Shown here in pieces: positions 10,101-25,632 of a DNA stretch of 64,000 nucleotides. The notes under the pieces were generated by a model, which saw nothing but the letters and a program-made list of their open reading frames with translations, was not told the DNA's origin and did not search any database. This stretch comes from Cristatella mucedo (lineage: Eukaryota > Bryozoa > Phylactolaemata > Cristatellidae), in the NCBI GenBank assembly GCA_009760855.2, contig WPIO01000031.1, forward strand, positions 517,001 through 581,000, in the 5' to 3' direction. A program made the translations under genes and the position numbers. Position 1 is the first letter of the stretch. The number at the start of each line of letters is the position of its first letter.

Positions 10101-13100
10101 CTAGGCTTGTCTGTAGTGAGTGTCGCAGTTACCACATCACACCACTTCTCCTCGACCTGCACTGGCTACCAGTCATACAACGGATCGACTTCAAGGTTTT
10201 GTCTCTCATTTTAAGGTCACTTCATTCTGTGGCTCCACCCTATCTCTCTGATCTCCTGCCCCACCAGGCCAAGTATCGTACCATCGCTTTTCAGAATCCA
10301 ACAGTTTACCAATACCTCGTACAAACCTCAAATCCTTTGGAGACCGTGCATTTAGCTCGTGTGCTCCCAAAGCCTGGAACTCGCTCCCGACTTCCCTCAC
10401 GACATCCCCTGACTTGACCACATTTAAAAAAGAACTTAAAAACACCTATTTAGGACAGCATTTAGTGGGTTCCTGTGATTCGTCCTTGATGTGCTTATGC
10501 ATGCTGACACTGTGCATGCTGCCACTAACCACACTTGCATGCTGACCTTGTGCATGTCACCCCTAACTATGTTATTCATGTTGTTTATCAAGCATGATAT
10601 CACTCACCATTCAATCGCATTTCCCTTTGCAGCAAATGTAAAGCGCCTAGAAAGAGATTGAGTTCTCTGATGGTGCTTTATCAAGTGCATTATTATTACT
10701 ATAAACACACTAATGTAATGTAATGTAATGTATCTCGGTAACTCCATACAGCCATAAAAACTACGTGGGTGTTATGCAGGAGAGGTTTTTTATAGCGCAC
10801 ACACAGCATAAGCGGCTTTCGGTACGCATTCGGTAGCCAACAGACTTCGTCTCACGCAACAAAGAGAAAGTGGGAAGCATAGCAGAGTCAGGAGAGCAGT
10901 TGAGGTAGTGAGTAGCGTGGAAGTAGCAGCTCAGGACTGCTAAAAAGGATGAGCCATAGTAGGCAGCAGGAGAGTAGTTGTCGTTACATCAGAATTGTGG
11001 AAGCGTGTTCCACAGTCTAGGACCTGCAGAGCTAAAGCTTCTGTTGCCAACGGTCTTTAAGCGGAAGAACAGAACAGCTAATGTATAGTCCATACAAAAC
11101 CTGAGGGTGCAAAGAAGCTGAAACTGGTGCAGCAGTTCAGCTTGGTACGAAGTAGCAAATCCGTGGCGGGCCTTGTGGGTCAGCGTAAGAGCTTTATCTG
11201 TATCTGTTGATCAACCGGCATCCATCCTAGCTCCTTTAGCAAAGGAGACACGTGGTCAAACATCTGGGACTTGAAGACTAGTCTTGGAGATATATTCATA
11301 GCCATCTGTAGTGGCCCAGTTGCTTTTTTTTGGTAGCCCAGTCAAAAGGGGATAACAGTAATCAAGCCGAGACAGAACTGAGGAGCTAGTTTAATTTGTT
11401 GCAAGCAACTGTGGAAGACAGCTACTAAACTTCGATATGGATCGGAAGTGATGGCTACCTGTCGAAGCAGTCTTCTGAATGAAGCTCTTAGAATTTTGGC
11501 AGCTGTCGAAAACGACACCTAAATTTCGAACACGAGGTGATGGTCGCACAACAGCATCACCTATTAGAAGAGAAAAGCCTTTAATCCAGCCACAGGCTTA
11601 GGGTGTCCTATGAGCAGTAGTTCGGTTCTATCGTCGTTTAAAGAAGTTTTCCGACATTCAGGATCGAATGTTGGCAAGGCAAGCATTCAGTTTATCAGTT
11701 GCTGCAGCCAATTCCTATGGTTTGAATGACAAATACAGCTAAGTATCGTCATCATAAAAGTGATATCTTATTCCATGGGCCTTAATCACTTTTCCCAGAG
11801 GTTGATTATAAATGGAGAACAGCAAGGGGACGAGGACGGACCCTTGAGGGACTCCACAGGTGACCCGTCTCGTGTGTGAGACCTGACCTCCAACCGACAC
11901 GGATTGAACACGATCAGACAAGTACGATTTAAACCCCGCCAGTGCCTTGTCTGCCAGACCGATCGTTGTTCTCAATCGTTCCAGTAGAACATCGTGATCA
12001 ATGGTGTCGAAGGCAGCTGACAGATCTAGCAGAGCTAGGACAGTGACATTTCGTCATCATTGCCACGTAGAATGTGATTGTTAACACAGAGGAGAGCAGT
12101 TTCAGTGGAGTGCTGCCTCTTGAACCCTGATTGACATGTTTCTGACACTTTTCAATATTTTTATGTTCAACCAACTGCTTAGCAATAATGGTTTCGAGAA
12201 TCTTTGACAAGAAAGGAAGAAGGAAAACTGGGCGATAGTTTGCAAGTACCTCTGTATCTAATCCAGGCTTTTAAAGTATGGGTCTAATGATCGCCGATTT
12301 GAAGGACTTGGGTACGACTCCTTTTACCAAAGAAGCATTAAAAATCTCGATTATGACAGGGCTAAGTTGGTCTGCCAGTGAAGACCACAGAGATGAAGGC
12401 ATAGGGTCTTCAGGAGACGAGCTCTCTTTGCTAGACCTTAGTAAGGTAGCCACAGCGCATGCGGAAACCTCTGAAAACCTAAGGAAGGTCACAGGTTGTG
12501 ATTCCACAATTGCTTTACTCGGAGGGGGCTTTATGGAGGCACTAATGTGCACAATTTTTTCAGCAAAGAACGCTGAAAACTTTTCGGCTGAGCGTTAATA
12601 TCTGCGGAGTAAGACCTCTCAGCATTGGCCAGTAAATTGTTTACTCTCTTATAAATCTGTTTAGGGTCCGACTGGCAGGAATTCGGTTTTCGAGTGAAAA
12701 AAGAAGCCCTGGCCTTTTAAAGCTTCCGGGTGTAAACTCGAAGGAAGTCTTTGAAATTGACTAGATCTGCATCAGATCCCGATTTCCTAAAACGACATTC
12801 AAGCCTGCACTTCACACGGTGCATCTTTTGAAGTTTTTTTGTAAATTGAAAGGAATCTCTACAATGCTGCAAACAGATAGAATGAACGGGAGCATGCTTG
12901 TCAAGAGCACTTGTGAGTGTTATGTTCACTGCACCAGTGAGGGTATCGAGGCTTTCGGTCGAGTCTGAGTGCAGATCTTGTTGATCTGCACCACAAACAC
13001 AACAAATTAACAAACCGGTATTGCCTCGATAAGGTTTTTGACAAGGAGAAGGTTGCTATTATACTGAAGGTGCCTTGAATTGAATGTGAATGACTGGGAG

Positions 13101-16100
13101 AGTCATAAACCTGCCCAAATTTATAAATATATGATGCTATATGCCAGCTAGCAGCATCGATTATGTAAATCTCTTGTTGTTTATGGTTCAACCTAACCAA
13201 ATTGGGCCACTTCAGAGCACAAATCCCGTTGAGCCAGTCACGTAGAGGTCAGTCACCACATATATGGACTAGTAGCCAAAAGATGCTGCCAAAACAATTT
13301 GCCTCAAGCTACCGAAGTACCCAAGGAAACCTATGCAAAGGTTGAAGATAGCCCAACCAAGATATGTCGGCGTTCGGCAACGCAAGCAGAAAATTTCGGC
13401 ACAACAGCAAGGCGCATGCTTACCCGGGAATCTTGTGATTGAGTCCATTTGTTGTCGTCCCTGCAGCAAGACGGCCCCAAGAATCGATGACGATCATGCC
13501 AATAGTATCGTGGTTGGCCAGATCTCGACGGATCGGTACAGAAGCAGAGCTTTGAGTGCGTCTGTTGTGAGCAGTGCCATTTATGATGGGTTTATACGGT
13601 CCACAGCTGTAGTTAGCATCCGGATACACATTCTTAAGAGACAAAGGTAATTTCGGGCAGAACTGCACCGTACGATTAGTTGCTCGAGACACAGTAGCAG
13701 CATGCATCCGAGGCCGGGAAGCTCACTTCCACAGCATCCTTGAATGCAGAAATATCTTATCTGCTGCCGACCCGGTAAAATTTCTAGCTGTACTACCTTA
13801 CTACTGTAATAAAAATAACTTACTAGTTATGGACAAACCATTTGTGATTCAGAAATTGGAAAGGCTGACTCTCAAAATTGGCTCTGCCAGCATATCTCTC
13901 GTTGAATCAGCTTGCAATCTAGGTGTCATATTCCAAAGCAACCTCTCGTTAGATGACCATATCAGCTTCACAGTCAAGTCTGCCTATTTTCAACTTCATA
14001 ACATTGCTAAAATTAGGGCTTGTTTAGATAAGGATACTACGTCCAAGTTGGTCCATGCATTCGTGACATCCCATCTCGACTTCTGCAACTCACTGCTTAC
14101 TGGCCTAACAGCATGTGCGATCAGGAGATTGCAGCTGGTGCAAAACTCTGCAGCTAGGCTTGTCTATCGTGAGCGTCGAAGTTGCCACATCACACCACTT
14201 CTCACCGACCTGCACTGGCTACCAGTCATGCAACGCATCGACTTCAAGGTTTTGTCTCTCTCTTTTAGGTCACTTCATTCTCTGGCTCAAGCCTACCTAT
14301 CAGATCTACTCCCCACCAAGATAAGCATCGTACCACCCGCTTTTCGGAAACTAACTGTTTACGTGTACTTTGTACAAACCTCAAATCCTTTGGAGACCCT
14401 GCATTTAGTCCGCATGCTCCCAAAGCCTTGAATTCACTCCCGACTTCCGCTACGATATCCCCTGACTTGACCACATTTAAAAAGAAACTAAAAACGCACC
14501 TATTTATTACAGCATTTAGTGGGTCCCTGCGATTCGTCCTGTATGTGCTTATGTGTGCTGACACTGTTGCATGCTGCCACTAACCACACTTGCATGCTTA
14601 CCCTGTGCATGTCACACCTAACTATGTTATTCATGTTGTTTATCGAGCATGCTACCACTAAGCATTCGATCGTGTTTCCTGTGCAGCAAATGTAAAGTGC
14701 CTAGAAAGAGATTGAGTTCTCTGAGGGTGCTTTATCAAGCATATTATTATTATTATTATTATTATTGTTGTTGTACTTAGTACTATTATCACTAGTTATC
14801 ATTACCTACTGCTATTACTACTCGTGCTACTCCTAAGGTGCTGACTTTCTCCGCTGTCCTACCGACCATCAGGCGTCTCACTCTGAATGAGATGAAGTCA
14901 GTTAGCTGTCACATATGCACCAAAAGTTGCTTAGGCCTTGAGTACGCCTGCAAAAACTCTCCTTATGCAACACTCAGTTTGTCTTTGAGGCTAGCACAGT
15001 TACAGACGAAGATATCAAGAATGTATAAGCACATAAAGCCTATCAGGAGTTTCCCACATGCCTTACATGATGCAAATGGCTGGTGGTGCGATCCCACGGC
15101 AGTATGACAGCTTAACATAGTTCAGATGCCATATTTGATAAAGTATGAGCAATGCGCAGTTTTGCCATGTTTTGCTAATGATGCACACTGTTGCAGCTTA
15201 TGCTTTTCCTAGTGGTCCAACCTGTTGCAGCTTACATCGAATGCCATGAACACTTTAGTAGCTGGCAAGGGCATTCAAGGGCAGACCGATGGCTTTGTAG
15301 AAAAATGGACTACATCGTGAGTCAAGTGCCTAGGAAGTGAGTGGATCTCTGAGGGTGCTATTAAAAATGAACTATTATTGTAATTACCAATATTATTTGT
15401 ATTATTATTATTACTATCTAAGCAAGGAACTGCAGCCACGGTGTTTATTTACAAGAACACCAGGAACACGAATGCAATTGCAACTACACCTAGCATTACT
15501 AAGTTGCAGCCGTTGCCAAATACATTGATGGCACAAACTCATTGTGTGAATTAATATGATGCTAAAATAATGCTAGATTTTAACTAGCTTCACTAGTTCA
15601 AAGTGCCTGTGTACAGCCTAAAGTAAGCTAAGCGATCGCGCAAAAACGTGTGCTAGCTTGAAGTAATGGCCACAACAAATAGTAAATACATGCAAAGGAT
15701 AATAATAATAATAATAATAATATTGCACTTGATAAAGCGCCCTCAGAGAACTTAATCTCTTTCTAGGCGCTTTACATCACTTTGAAGTAGAGAGAAGTTC
15801 CATACCTTAGCAGCAAAAGCCCTTAAATAACTAAGCAATAAGAGGGCACTGGACAAAAACCATAATAGATATGTGTTTCAACTTTAAATGAAGCTAGGCT
15901 GCCTAGTTTTCTATTTAAACAATGCATATTATTAAGAACTTCCTCGTGCAGGTCACTGATTTAATTAACATTATAATATTAAAAGGTTATTTGTACAGCA
16001 CCCTAAAAGAACTTTATTTCTATCGAAGCCTTTTACAACTTACAGCTTCCTGCAAGTCAATCAATACCCATGGGCTTCGTGACACGTGTGGCATCAGGTA

Positions 16101-19100
16101 TGCAAAAGGAGACAAGTATCATGCTAACAGCAGCATGCTAAAACAAAACATGAATACACTCATGGCCACCGGTTAGTAAAACCGCTGGTTAGTAAAATGC
16201 ACAGGATCATGCACAGGGACACATGTAGTCAGCAAGGGAGGACGACTCGAGATTTTTCAGAGATTATCCTCAGAGATGTAGCCAGCCACAAGTTACAACA
16301 GGCAGCCATCCTCCCCCCCCCTGCTGCAAGCAAAGTAACACCGTACGGTTGACAGTTGGCACCAGCCGCTGGTTGACATCTGCTGACTGGCCTGAGTCAC
16401 GCACCCCCACCATTCTTGGCCTGACAGGCAAAAGTGGATCTGTAGGCTGCTTGGGCACTGCCTAAGGGCACCCGTCGTGGGAGTACCTAACCAGGTGCTC
16501 AAGGAAGTAGGGTCGGTGAAACACTTGCCCCGACATTCCTGTGACTTGGGGGCTCGTCTAACTAAGTACAGACGGTGAACCTAACGGCTGAGACTCCTTG
16601 ACAGCAACTGCCATCGCAAGACATGGCAACTAGTCCTAGTTCAGGCTTTTGACAGGAAAATATCCACTACAGTACTCGGGATGACATCAGTAGAGAAGCA
16701 ATGACAATCGATGGAGCTACATCAGCAAGACCCCTAAAGCCATCAAGAGAGAAACCAGTAACTCTTCGGTAAGCACTAACGACCTACAGGGTTTGCTCAT
16801 GAACTCGGGGTCTACATGGTGGAGCTGGCATGCCTGCAGATCAAAAGAAGGTCGAGGTCACTCCTGCTATCTATCGTTGGCTAGTAGCTAATCTAACAAG
16901 CCAATAATCTCGGGGATGGCAGAACAATACAAAAGTAAGCATTACATAACATAATAATAACAATACTTATCATAGAAAACGTTTATATAGCACCCTGAGA
17001 GAAATATTTGTCAGTCTGGGATCTTTACAGATGCCAGAAAGGAAGCAGGTCAAAAGATTCATCATAAAATGCACAGACTGAGCACACCACAAGCATGCAC
17101 ATAACAAATTCACACGGCTGAAGGAAAGTTCGGTGGGGAACCATTTTTGTGGGCCTTAGCTTCTTTTTAAATTTCAACAGCCACGAGATGCCTTGATGTC
17201 AGTCGTGATATCCAAGCATTGTGACACATGCCCTGAAGCCACGGTCTCTAAAGGATTTAAGGTTCAGCAGAGGCATAGCCAAACGATCCGAGTCAGAAGA
17301 ACACGTGGTTATTTAAGAAGCCAGATTAGGAAGTATTTCAAATAGGTAGGCCGGAGCAAGAGAATGAATGGTCCTGCGAAAACGTGAAAGAGCGCTGAAG
17401 TCGATGAAGCTACTCGATGCAGAGCCAGTGAAGGTCGATGAGAAGAGATGCAATATAGTGGCAGTTTTGACGTCCACGATGAACAAGCCTAGCTGCAGAT
17501 TGTTACACCCGCTATAAGCTTCTTACTGCACAAGTAGCAAGACTTAAAAGTAGCGATCAGGAGCAGACCCATAAAGTCAGATGAAGGCCGCCTTCATAGA
17601 TGCGTAGTGTGGGGAGATCAGTCTGTGGGACTGCAAGATCACTGTAACGCAAGAGTTAATTGAAGAAATAAAGAAGTTGCTTATACAAAAGTGGCAGCCA
17701 CATTTTTGATGACACATTAGTATACAAGCGTGTGTAATAGTTGGCACTGGATACGTATCCATGGATGGCCTCTGCTCAATTTCCAATTTGCCGACTAATG
17801 AGAAACTTCACGACCTTCCCACTTTCATTATTGCCAAGTGAGAGGGGATGCACCAGCCGCAGCCCGACAGCGAGGCTAGTCTCGACTCTGAACTGTTACA
17901 CGATGCAGACATGACTGGTTCGATGCTGGCTCGCATTCGTGAAAAAGGCACGAGTCTCGACTCCAAACGTTCGCCAGTGTCAACTCAGCTCAAGGAAGAA
18001 GAAAGAGGTGCAACGAATTAGCGAAGCACTCAAGCCATTCACCAGTCTCGCCACCAACAGCCAGCCAGATAGATGCTAGATAAGGCTGCTGCTGAACGAC
18101 AGAATGCTGCAGAAGCTGCAAGAAGAAGCCGCTCTCATCGCCAGCCAAAACGGGCAGGAAAGACTGGGAAGAAGCAGAACGTGAAGAATTGGCATCGCTA
18201 AAGCTCTCCTTAGTCGCTACTAGCTGATTAAAATACTAGCTGATTTAGCAGCCTCTTTTGTGTAGAGACAGAAGAGGCTTTAGGGCTATCACCACCGCTT
18301 GCAGCGGAAATAAAAGATCGCACACCGCAGGAATCGAACGGACGACCTCGGGACCGTGGTCGTGAAAAGCAACCGCCTTATTTAGTGTGCCATTACGGCT
18401 CACCTACAGAAGCAACATCCCAGAGAGACTGGACGAAGAAGCAGAAGCCTCGTAAAACTTCTCGTGATTTTACACGGGCACAAGCTGGTAGTCAAATAAA
18501 TGCCTCTAAGCAATAATAAATTCCAGTTCAACGTCACTCGATTGGCAGACAGCCTCCACATCTCTTAAAGCTTGGACTCCCAAGTAACCTCAGCTTTATT
18601 CAGAAAATGCCGGGCAGGTTACGTTTGCAACACTTTGCAACGACAGACAGCAAAATGTCTGGAATACCTGCCAATAGTTGGGCTGGCAGTTGTTCAAAAT
18701 CCAGCCGGCATGCGTGAAAAGTGAGTTGTTCGTGTGAAGATCCTCGACCGGGAATCCTACTGTTGCAGCAAAAGATGTTGCTGCTCCTCCAACGAGCATC
18801 GTCACTGTCGTGTAGTTCATGACAGCTCGTGCAACTGAAATAGCTGACTTGACTTTTCGCAAGTCACCAACAGATCCCACGTCGTGGGTAGTCCTACGAG
18901 GTTGGTAAGACCAGCTGACGTACATAAATCAGGTCATGGTCATGTTTAAAACTGGCCACATGTACGTCTATTGTTAGCATCGACAGCAGCAGCATGCACA
19001 TGCCTCAGTTGCTTGGTAATGGATGCTACCGTTAACGGCTAGCCAGTATTTACCACCCTAAAGGCTGAAGCAATTTCTCTGCAGTGAAAGTTGTGGCTTT

Positions 19101-22100
19101 AGGTGCAGCACTTAGCATCATGCAAGCATTAGAAACGAGAAAACAAAAGCACCTATCGCATCACTCCTATGAGCGAAGAGAAGATGGAACGGCAAAGAAG
19201 TCGCACTAGACGGTTCTATTAGGATTCTGCGACCATCAGGGGCACAAAATAAGTGAATAAATTTAAAATTAAATGACAAGAATTAAATCATTCTCGATGG
19301 ATCAGTCAAGCCTAATTCCCATCTGAAAAGCCTGGCAGAAGGATAGGCCACAGCAACTACTCACGTATCATCTCGTTATCAGCAGATCGTCAAGAGCAAC
19401 GGTGCCGAGCTGCTCACCCTCCTAGCTGTGTCAAACAAAGAATCGTTCACAAATTTAAGCCTTGTGCGAAAATATGACTTCAGGTCTGCCAGCGTCAAAG
19501 AGGAGTGATTGAATCGGCTATTTATTTATCAACACCAAAGCTAGCTCTAACTTGTTAACCTTTTATCAAGCTCAAACTTCCACCTTACAAGTAGCCGCCT
19601 TGGCTTAATTGGGGAGACAATTATCTGTTAAATTTTGTGGGGACAGTAATTCACAGAACAAGAGAGACGGAGAGAGAGATAGGGGTAGAAAGTGGGAGGG
19701 AAAGAGCACAAAAAGGTGATATTGAAACAGACAAAAACACGGAGATTGGCATCGAATGAAAAAGATGCTGGGATATATACAAAGTCGCACACAAAGGAAG
19801 AAGAGAAAGTGAGTTAGGGGGAGAGAGAGAGAGAGAGATTTTTCATATCCCGTAGGCTGAACAGAAATGGTTTTCGTGGGTTCGAAATTTGACTGCTATA
19901 GCCAGGAGGATGCCACTGCCAAGTGCCACTGGGTCCTGGCCTGAAGGTAAGGTGCTTGCATTTCACGGCTCAGAACTCGGGCTGGAGTCCTGCAGCAAGC
20001 ATTTCTTTATTGCTACTCTGCAATTGTGTTAAAGCTGGAGAAGCTACTATACTGCTATAGAAATGAGGCTGCTCAGAAGCCTGACATTGATTTCATCCGA
20101 TGGCCTGCCACTTTGTGACAACTCCCCCAGCTTTCAACATTACCCTATAGCAGCCGCTGCATTGTGCTTAAGTTAGACATATGTTACAATAATAGCGAGA
20201 GTAGGACAGAGACAGACACATGGACATAGAGAAAGAGCAGGATAGAGAAGAGGGTAATATGTAAGAATGCTGTTCATTAAAATGCATTTTGATATATCAT
20301 AAGAATGCATATTGCTCTTTTCAATGTGCTCACCCATCCATTATCATGGCATCTAGAGTAGTTTCTCCATTTTCATCTGGGTGGTTGCCAAATCCCACCG
20401 ATCCATCGCACTGGTTGGCTTCGCACCAGCTGCATCCGGCCTCAACAGCATCGATAGCACTGCCTCCACGGTGCAGGGCAGCCCAAGCTACAATTAGATA
20501 GCAGTGAATCAAACTGAGGCACCAAACTTAGCTCGGACAGAGCGATAAGTCTGGTACATTGACAAGAGAATGATATCTAATTTATAGGCACGGTGCACAT
20601 AAACCATAAGCTCACATGGTGCGGTATAGTTAAATAAAATGTTATACTATTCATTCCTATTCATTCACTGTCTTTGAACAATGTCTACCGTGTCATTAAC
20701 CGCAATGCTGGCAAGCAGCAGTCTTGATACTAGGCATCCTTTATAACTCAACAAGACTGCTGAGCTGAAACCACGTAAGAATCAGCTTGAATTCTGTATT
20801 CGATAATAGTAACGACAACTAGCAAAACATTTGTACATTTCCTTAGCAGAGGAACTAAATCCATTCCCAAGCATTTTATATACAGTATGCTGGAAATTAT
20901 GCAACAACTGATTATCCAGAACATACACAATTTCAGACTGCACAAGGGCCTAAAGTACAATCAACCACCAAAACAAAGGCTGTGATGAAGATGATGGTTA
21001 TTCGCTTCACTTTTAATGTCATCAAGTAAGTCAGGGGATGTCGTCATGCAGATCGGTAGCGAGTTCTAGGCTTTGGGAGCATAAGAATTAAAGTTGAGGT
21101 CTCCAAAAGATTTGAGATTTGTTATAGGCACACAGCTGAGCGACTCGAGTCTAACAATGAAAACCACGAAGAGCAATTGTATTTCACATAGGTTTGCCAG
21201 AACCAAAGAAAAACACGGACATATCAGCCTAAAGGTAAGGTGCTCACTCTTCACAACCCAGGTCGTGAATCCGAGTCTTGCAGCAGGCAATCCTTTACAG
21301 CCTGCTGCAAGTGGGAGATGATGGCTGCCACAATTGTTCATCGACTACATAAGGAAATGAGACTGCTGAATCAGCCAACCTTTACTTTAAATTTACACAA
21401 AACAGCATGACATAGCCTTGGAGCCGATTTACTGCTTGCTGTGGAGTTAGTGCAGGTTGACGAGAAGTGGCGCTGACAACAGAAGAGTCTCACTGCAGTT
21501 TTGTGCCGATTATAAACGTTTTACTGTAAGGGTAGGAAGACCGGCAGGGAGAATTACATAAGTCTAGACGGTTTTGAGCAAATGCGTGTACCAGCTCGTC
21601 TGTGTAATCGATATCTAAGCAAGTCTAACTTTTTCAGCGTTACACATCTTAAAGATTGCTGACTTAACTGTGAAGCTGGTGTGGGCATTTAATGAAAGGG
21701 GATTTGGAGCAGTAAACCCAGATACCATGCAGAGACTACAGGTTGATATGTTAGATAACCAGTAAAAGCAAGGCCACGCTATTGACAGTTAAACAGCAGA
21801 ACATCACGTGCTATCACAGCCGAACAGCATCAGCCAGAATATATCTACTAGAGTGACTTGCAACACCAGACTATGAAATGCTGGAGCAGACGCCCACACA
21901 AGCTGGCACAAATGTTCACCCCTAACAAGTATTCAAGTTATCTCACCAGGCGATGGGATCCAATCATTACATATCACATCGATGCAAATGAGCCACAAGT
22001 CCTCATTCAAATAATAAAGTAACGCTAGCTACAGCAATTTGGTAGTCCAATGTCAGTTCAAACTTGCTAACTGGAGTTCAAACTTTCTAATTGGAGCAGT

Positions 22101-25100
22101 AAAGCTATCTGATTTGCATTAAAAAAGACAATGAAGATACAAAGAAGCTACCATAAAAATGAGCTATTTGAGCTCTTATAATAATAACAATGCACTTGAT
22201 AAAGCGCCCTCAGAGAACTCAATCTCTTTCTAGGCGCTTTACATTTGCTGCTAAGGGAAATGCGATTGAATCGTTAGTAATATGCTTGATAAACAACTTG
22301 AATAACATGGTTAGGGGTGACATGCACAGGGTCAGCATGCAAGCGTGGTTAGTGGCAGCATGCAACAGTGTCAGCACACATAAGCACATAAAGGACGAAT
22401 CACAGGGACCCACTAAATGCTGTCCTAAATAGGTGTGTTCATTAAGTTCTTTTTAAACATGGTCAAGTCAGGGGATGCTCTGACGCAAGTCGGGTGGGAG
22501 TTCCATGCTTTGGGAGCATACTAACTAATGCACGGTCTCCAAAGGATTTGAGGTTTGCACGAGGTATTGGTAAACTGTTGGGTTCTGAAAAGCAGGTGGT
22601 ACGATGCTGGGCCTGGTGGGGAGCAGATCTGAGAGATAGGCTGGAGCCAAAGAATGAAGTGACCTAAAAGTGAGAGACAAAAACCTTGAAGTCGATCCGT
22701 TGCTTGACTGGTAGCCAGTGCAGGTCTGCGAGAAGTGGTGTGATGTGGCAACTGCGATGCTCACGACAGACAAGCCTAGCTGCAGAGTTTTCCACCAGCT
22801 GTAAGTGCCTGATTGCACATGCCGGTAGGCCAGCAAGCAGTGAGTTACAGAAGTAAAGACGGGATGTCACACATGCATGGACCAACTTAGGTGTGTTATT
22901 CCTATCTAAACAAGCCCGAATTTTAGCAATGTTATGTAGCTGAAAGTAGGCAGACTTGACTGTGGAGCTGATGTGGTCGTCTAACGAGAGGTCTCTTTGG
23001 AACATGACACCTGGATTTCGAGCTGATTCAACCGGAGATATGCTGGCAGAGCCAATTTTGAGCGTCAGCCTTTCCAATTTTTGAATCACACTGGCTTTGC
23101 CCATAACTAGTAAGTTAGCTTTATCATCGTTTAGTTTTAGAAAATTTGCTGCCATCCATGTGCAGATGTCATCAATACATGCTGCAAGTGAGTTGAGAGA
23201 ATTCGAGGTGCTCGAAGGCTGGGACGGATCAAAGCAAAGGTAAAACAAACTGAGTGTCATCTGCATAGAAGTGAAAGCCTAGATTATGCTTGGCAATCAC
23301 ATCAGCAAGAGGGAGAGTATAAACCGTGAAATGAACCGGACCTAGCACGAAGCCCTGAGGTACCCCATATTTCAGAGGTACCTCAGATCATCTCTTCTAT
23401 GCCTTAATGCCCGACCCACAGAAGTGCAGCTGTCGAAACACACTAACTGCTGCCACACATCCTCTCTACCCAAGCCCATGTGTTCCACGGTTTTATAAAA
23501 ATAGAGCAACGTTAGGTACATCGTCCACTACATTACCAGTTAGCTTAGCTTGTGAGATATTCGAACCTAGTGTCTGAATGAGCAAGTGAAATTAGTCAGA
23601 CCGCAATTTGAGATTTATCTATGCACTCTCGAAAAGAAACAAGCAAAAGCATCACTAGGTTGAGAAACTTGCATATCCGGCTGCAATATGGAGTTTTCTT
23701 TTGCCGACGACATTTAAAGTGAAGCTAAAAACGCATCTATTTATCACAGCATCTAGTGGCTCCGCGCGATTCGTAATTTGCTTGGTTATGCGTACATACA
23801 CTGTGCACGCTGCCACTAACCATATTTGCATGTTGACCCTGTGCATGTCATCTCTAACCATGTTACACTTATTGACATTGAGCATGCTACCACTAACCAT
23901 TCGATCATGCTTCCTTTACAGGATATGTAAAGTGCCTAGAAAGAGATTAAGTTCTCTGATGGTACTATATCAAATGCATTATTATCATCACTTATCAGCT
24001 ACAGGTGAGTCAAAATCTGGCAAAACTTAGAATGCCATTGTGTGTACTGTGTCAAGACCGAGCTGTACAAGAGTGCCAGCGGCAAGCAAAGACCAAAGGG
24101 CCGAAATATGCCTAATTTGGTGTTACTAGAACATGTGGATATGTTAACAAGCATTGCCTTGCTAGGTTTGCATACCGTCGGTGTTGCTGACTAATGAACG
24201 AACATGCTTCGTCCTGAATATTGCATACAGCACGGTCGATCCAGGTACACGTTTATGAAAGGTTAAATCATCTACTACAGACTGGACAAGCCAGACTGTA
24301 CTAGCCATGACTGGACAAGCTTGAGCAGACAAACCATTCTGAACTAGCAAGGAAAAGAACCAGGTCCAATAGATGACTGGGTTTTGAAAGGCTTTCTGAC
24401 ATCAAGCTGAGGTGCGCATACTGAAAAAATTCAAATGTAGCCAAGGTTTTATATGAGCTGCCCCAACCGGGAGGTGGGCTACACAAACAGACAGGTTTTG
24501 CGTTCATTTTGCACATTGTTCACAGGCTATCTTGGTGAGCAATGCAATACTTTACGAGGTCACTGCAGACCCCTTATTCTACAATGCACTAGTGCGGTGT
24601 GATTTAAATATCAGCAGCACCATTAGACATTGTTCAAAGTCTCAGGTCTCTCGGTAGTGTAAGCACCCTGTAGGACCAATGGACTTTACGGTCCTGTATA
24701 CCGGAATTTTAATTAGAAGAAAACGCACCTAAATCTTTCAAGCTAAATTTAACCCAGACTTTCTTACCTGAAAAATAGGAAGATACTGTGCCTAGCAAAG
24801 CGATATTAGATGCTAGTGCACTTGGCCAGATTTTAATAATAATAATAATTCACTTGATAAAGCGCCCTCAGAGAACTTAATCTCTCTCTAGGCGCTTTAC
24901 ATTTGCTGTAAAGTGAAATGCAATTAAATGGTAAGTAAAATCATGCTTGAAAAACAAACGAAATGAATAATATGGTTAGAGGTGACATGCACAGGGTCAG
25001 CATGCAAATGTGGTTAGTGGCAGCATGCACAGTGTCAGCACGCATAAGCACATCAAGGACGAATCACAGGGACCCACTAAATGCTGTCCTAAATAGGTGT

Positions 25101-25545
25101 GTTTTTAGGTTCCCTTTAAATGTGGTCAGGTCAGGGGATGTTCTGACGCAGGTCGGGAGGGAGTTCCAGGCTTTGGGAGCATATGAACTAAATGCACGGT
25201 CTCCAAAGGGTTTAAGGTTTGTATGAGGTATTTCTAGACTGTTGGATTCCGAAAAGCGGGTGGTACGATGCTTGGCCTGATGGGGTAGTATATCTGACAG
25301 ATAGGCTGGAGCCATAGAATGAAAGGACCTAAAAGTGAGCAACAAAACCTTGAAGTCAATCCGTTGCTTGACTGGTAGCCGGTGCAGGTCGGCGAGAAGT
25401 GGAGTAATGTGGCAACTGCGATTGTTGACTAACTATTGCGTAATTATCGCTTGGCAGAGTGAGGGAAGAAACGTAGATATAGAGGCGGGAGTGGGAAATG
25501 ACTGAAAAGCACGCATATAATGGCGCTCGCGATAGAGTGTGGATG

Positions 25546-25632
<87 letters not shown>

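Noticed and set aside
13829-14431. 200-codon frame as a host gene
   Set aside because: The sequence is the C-terminal reverse-transcriptase region of a LINE-1 copy, repeated at several other sites in the window.
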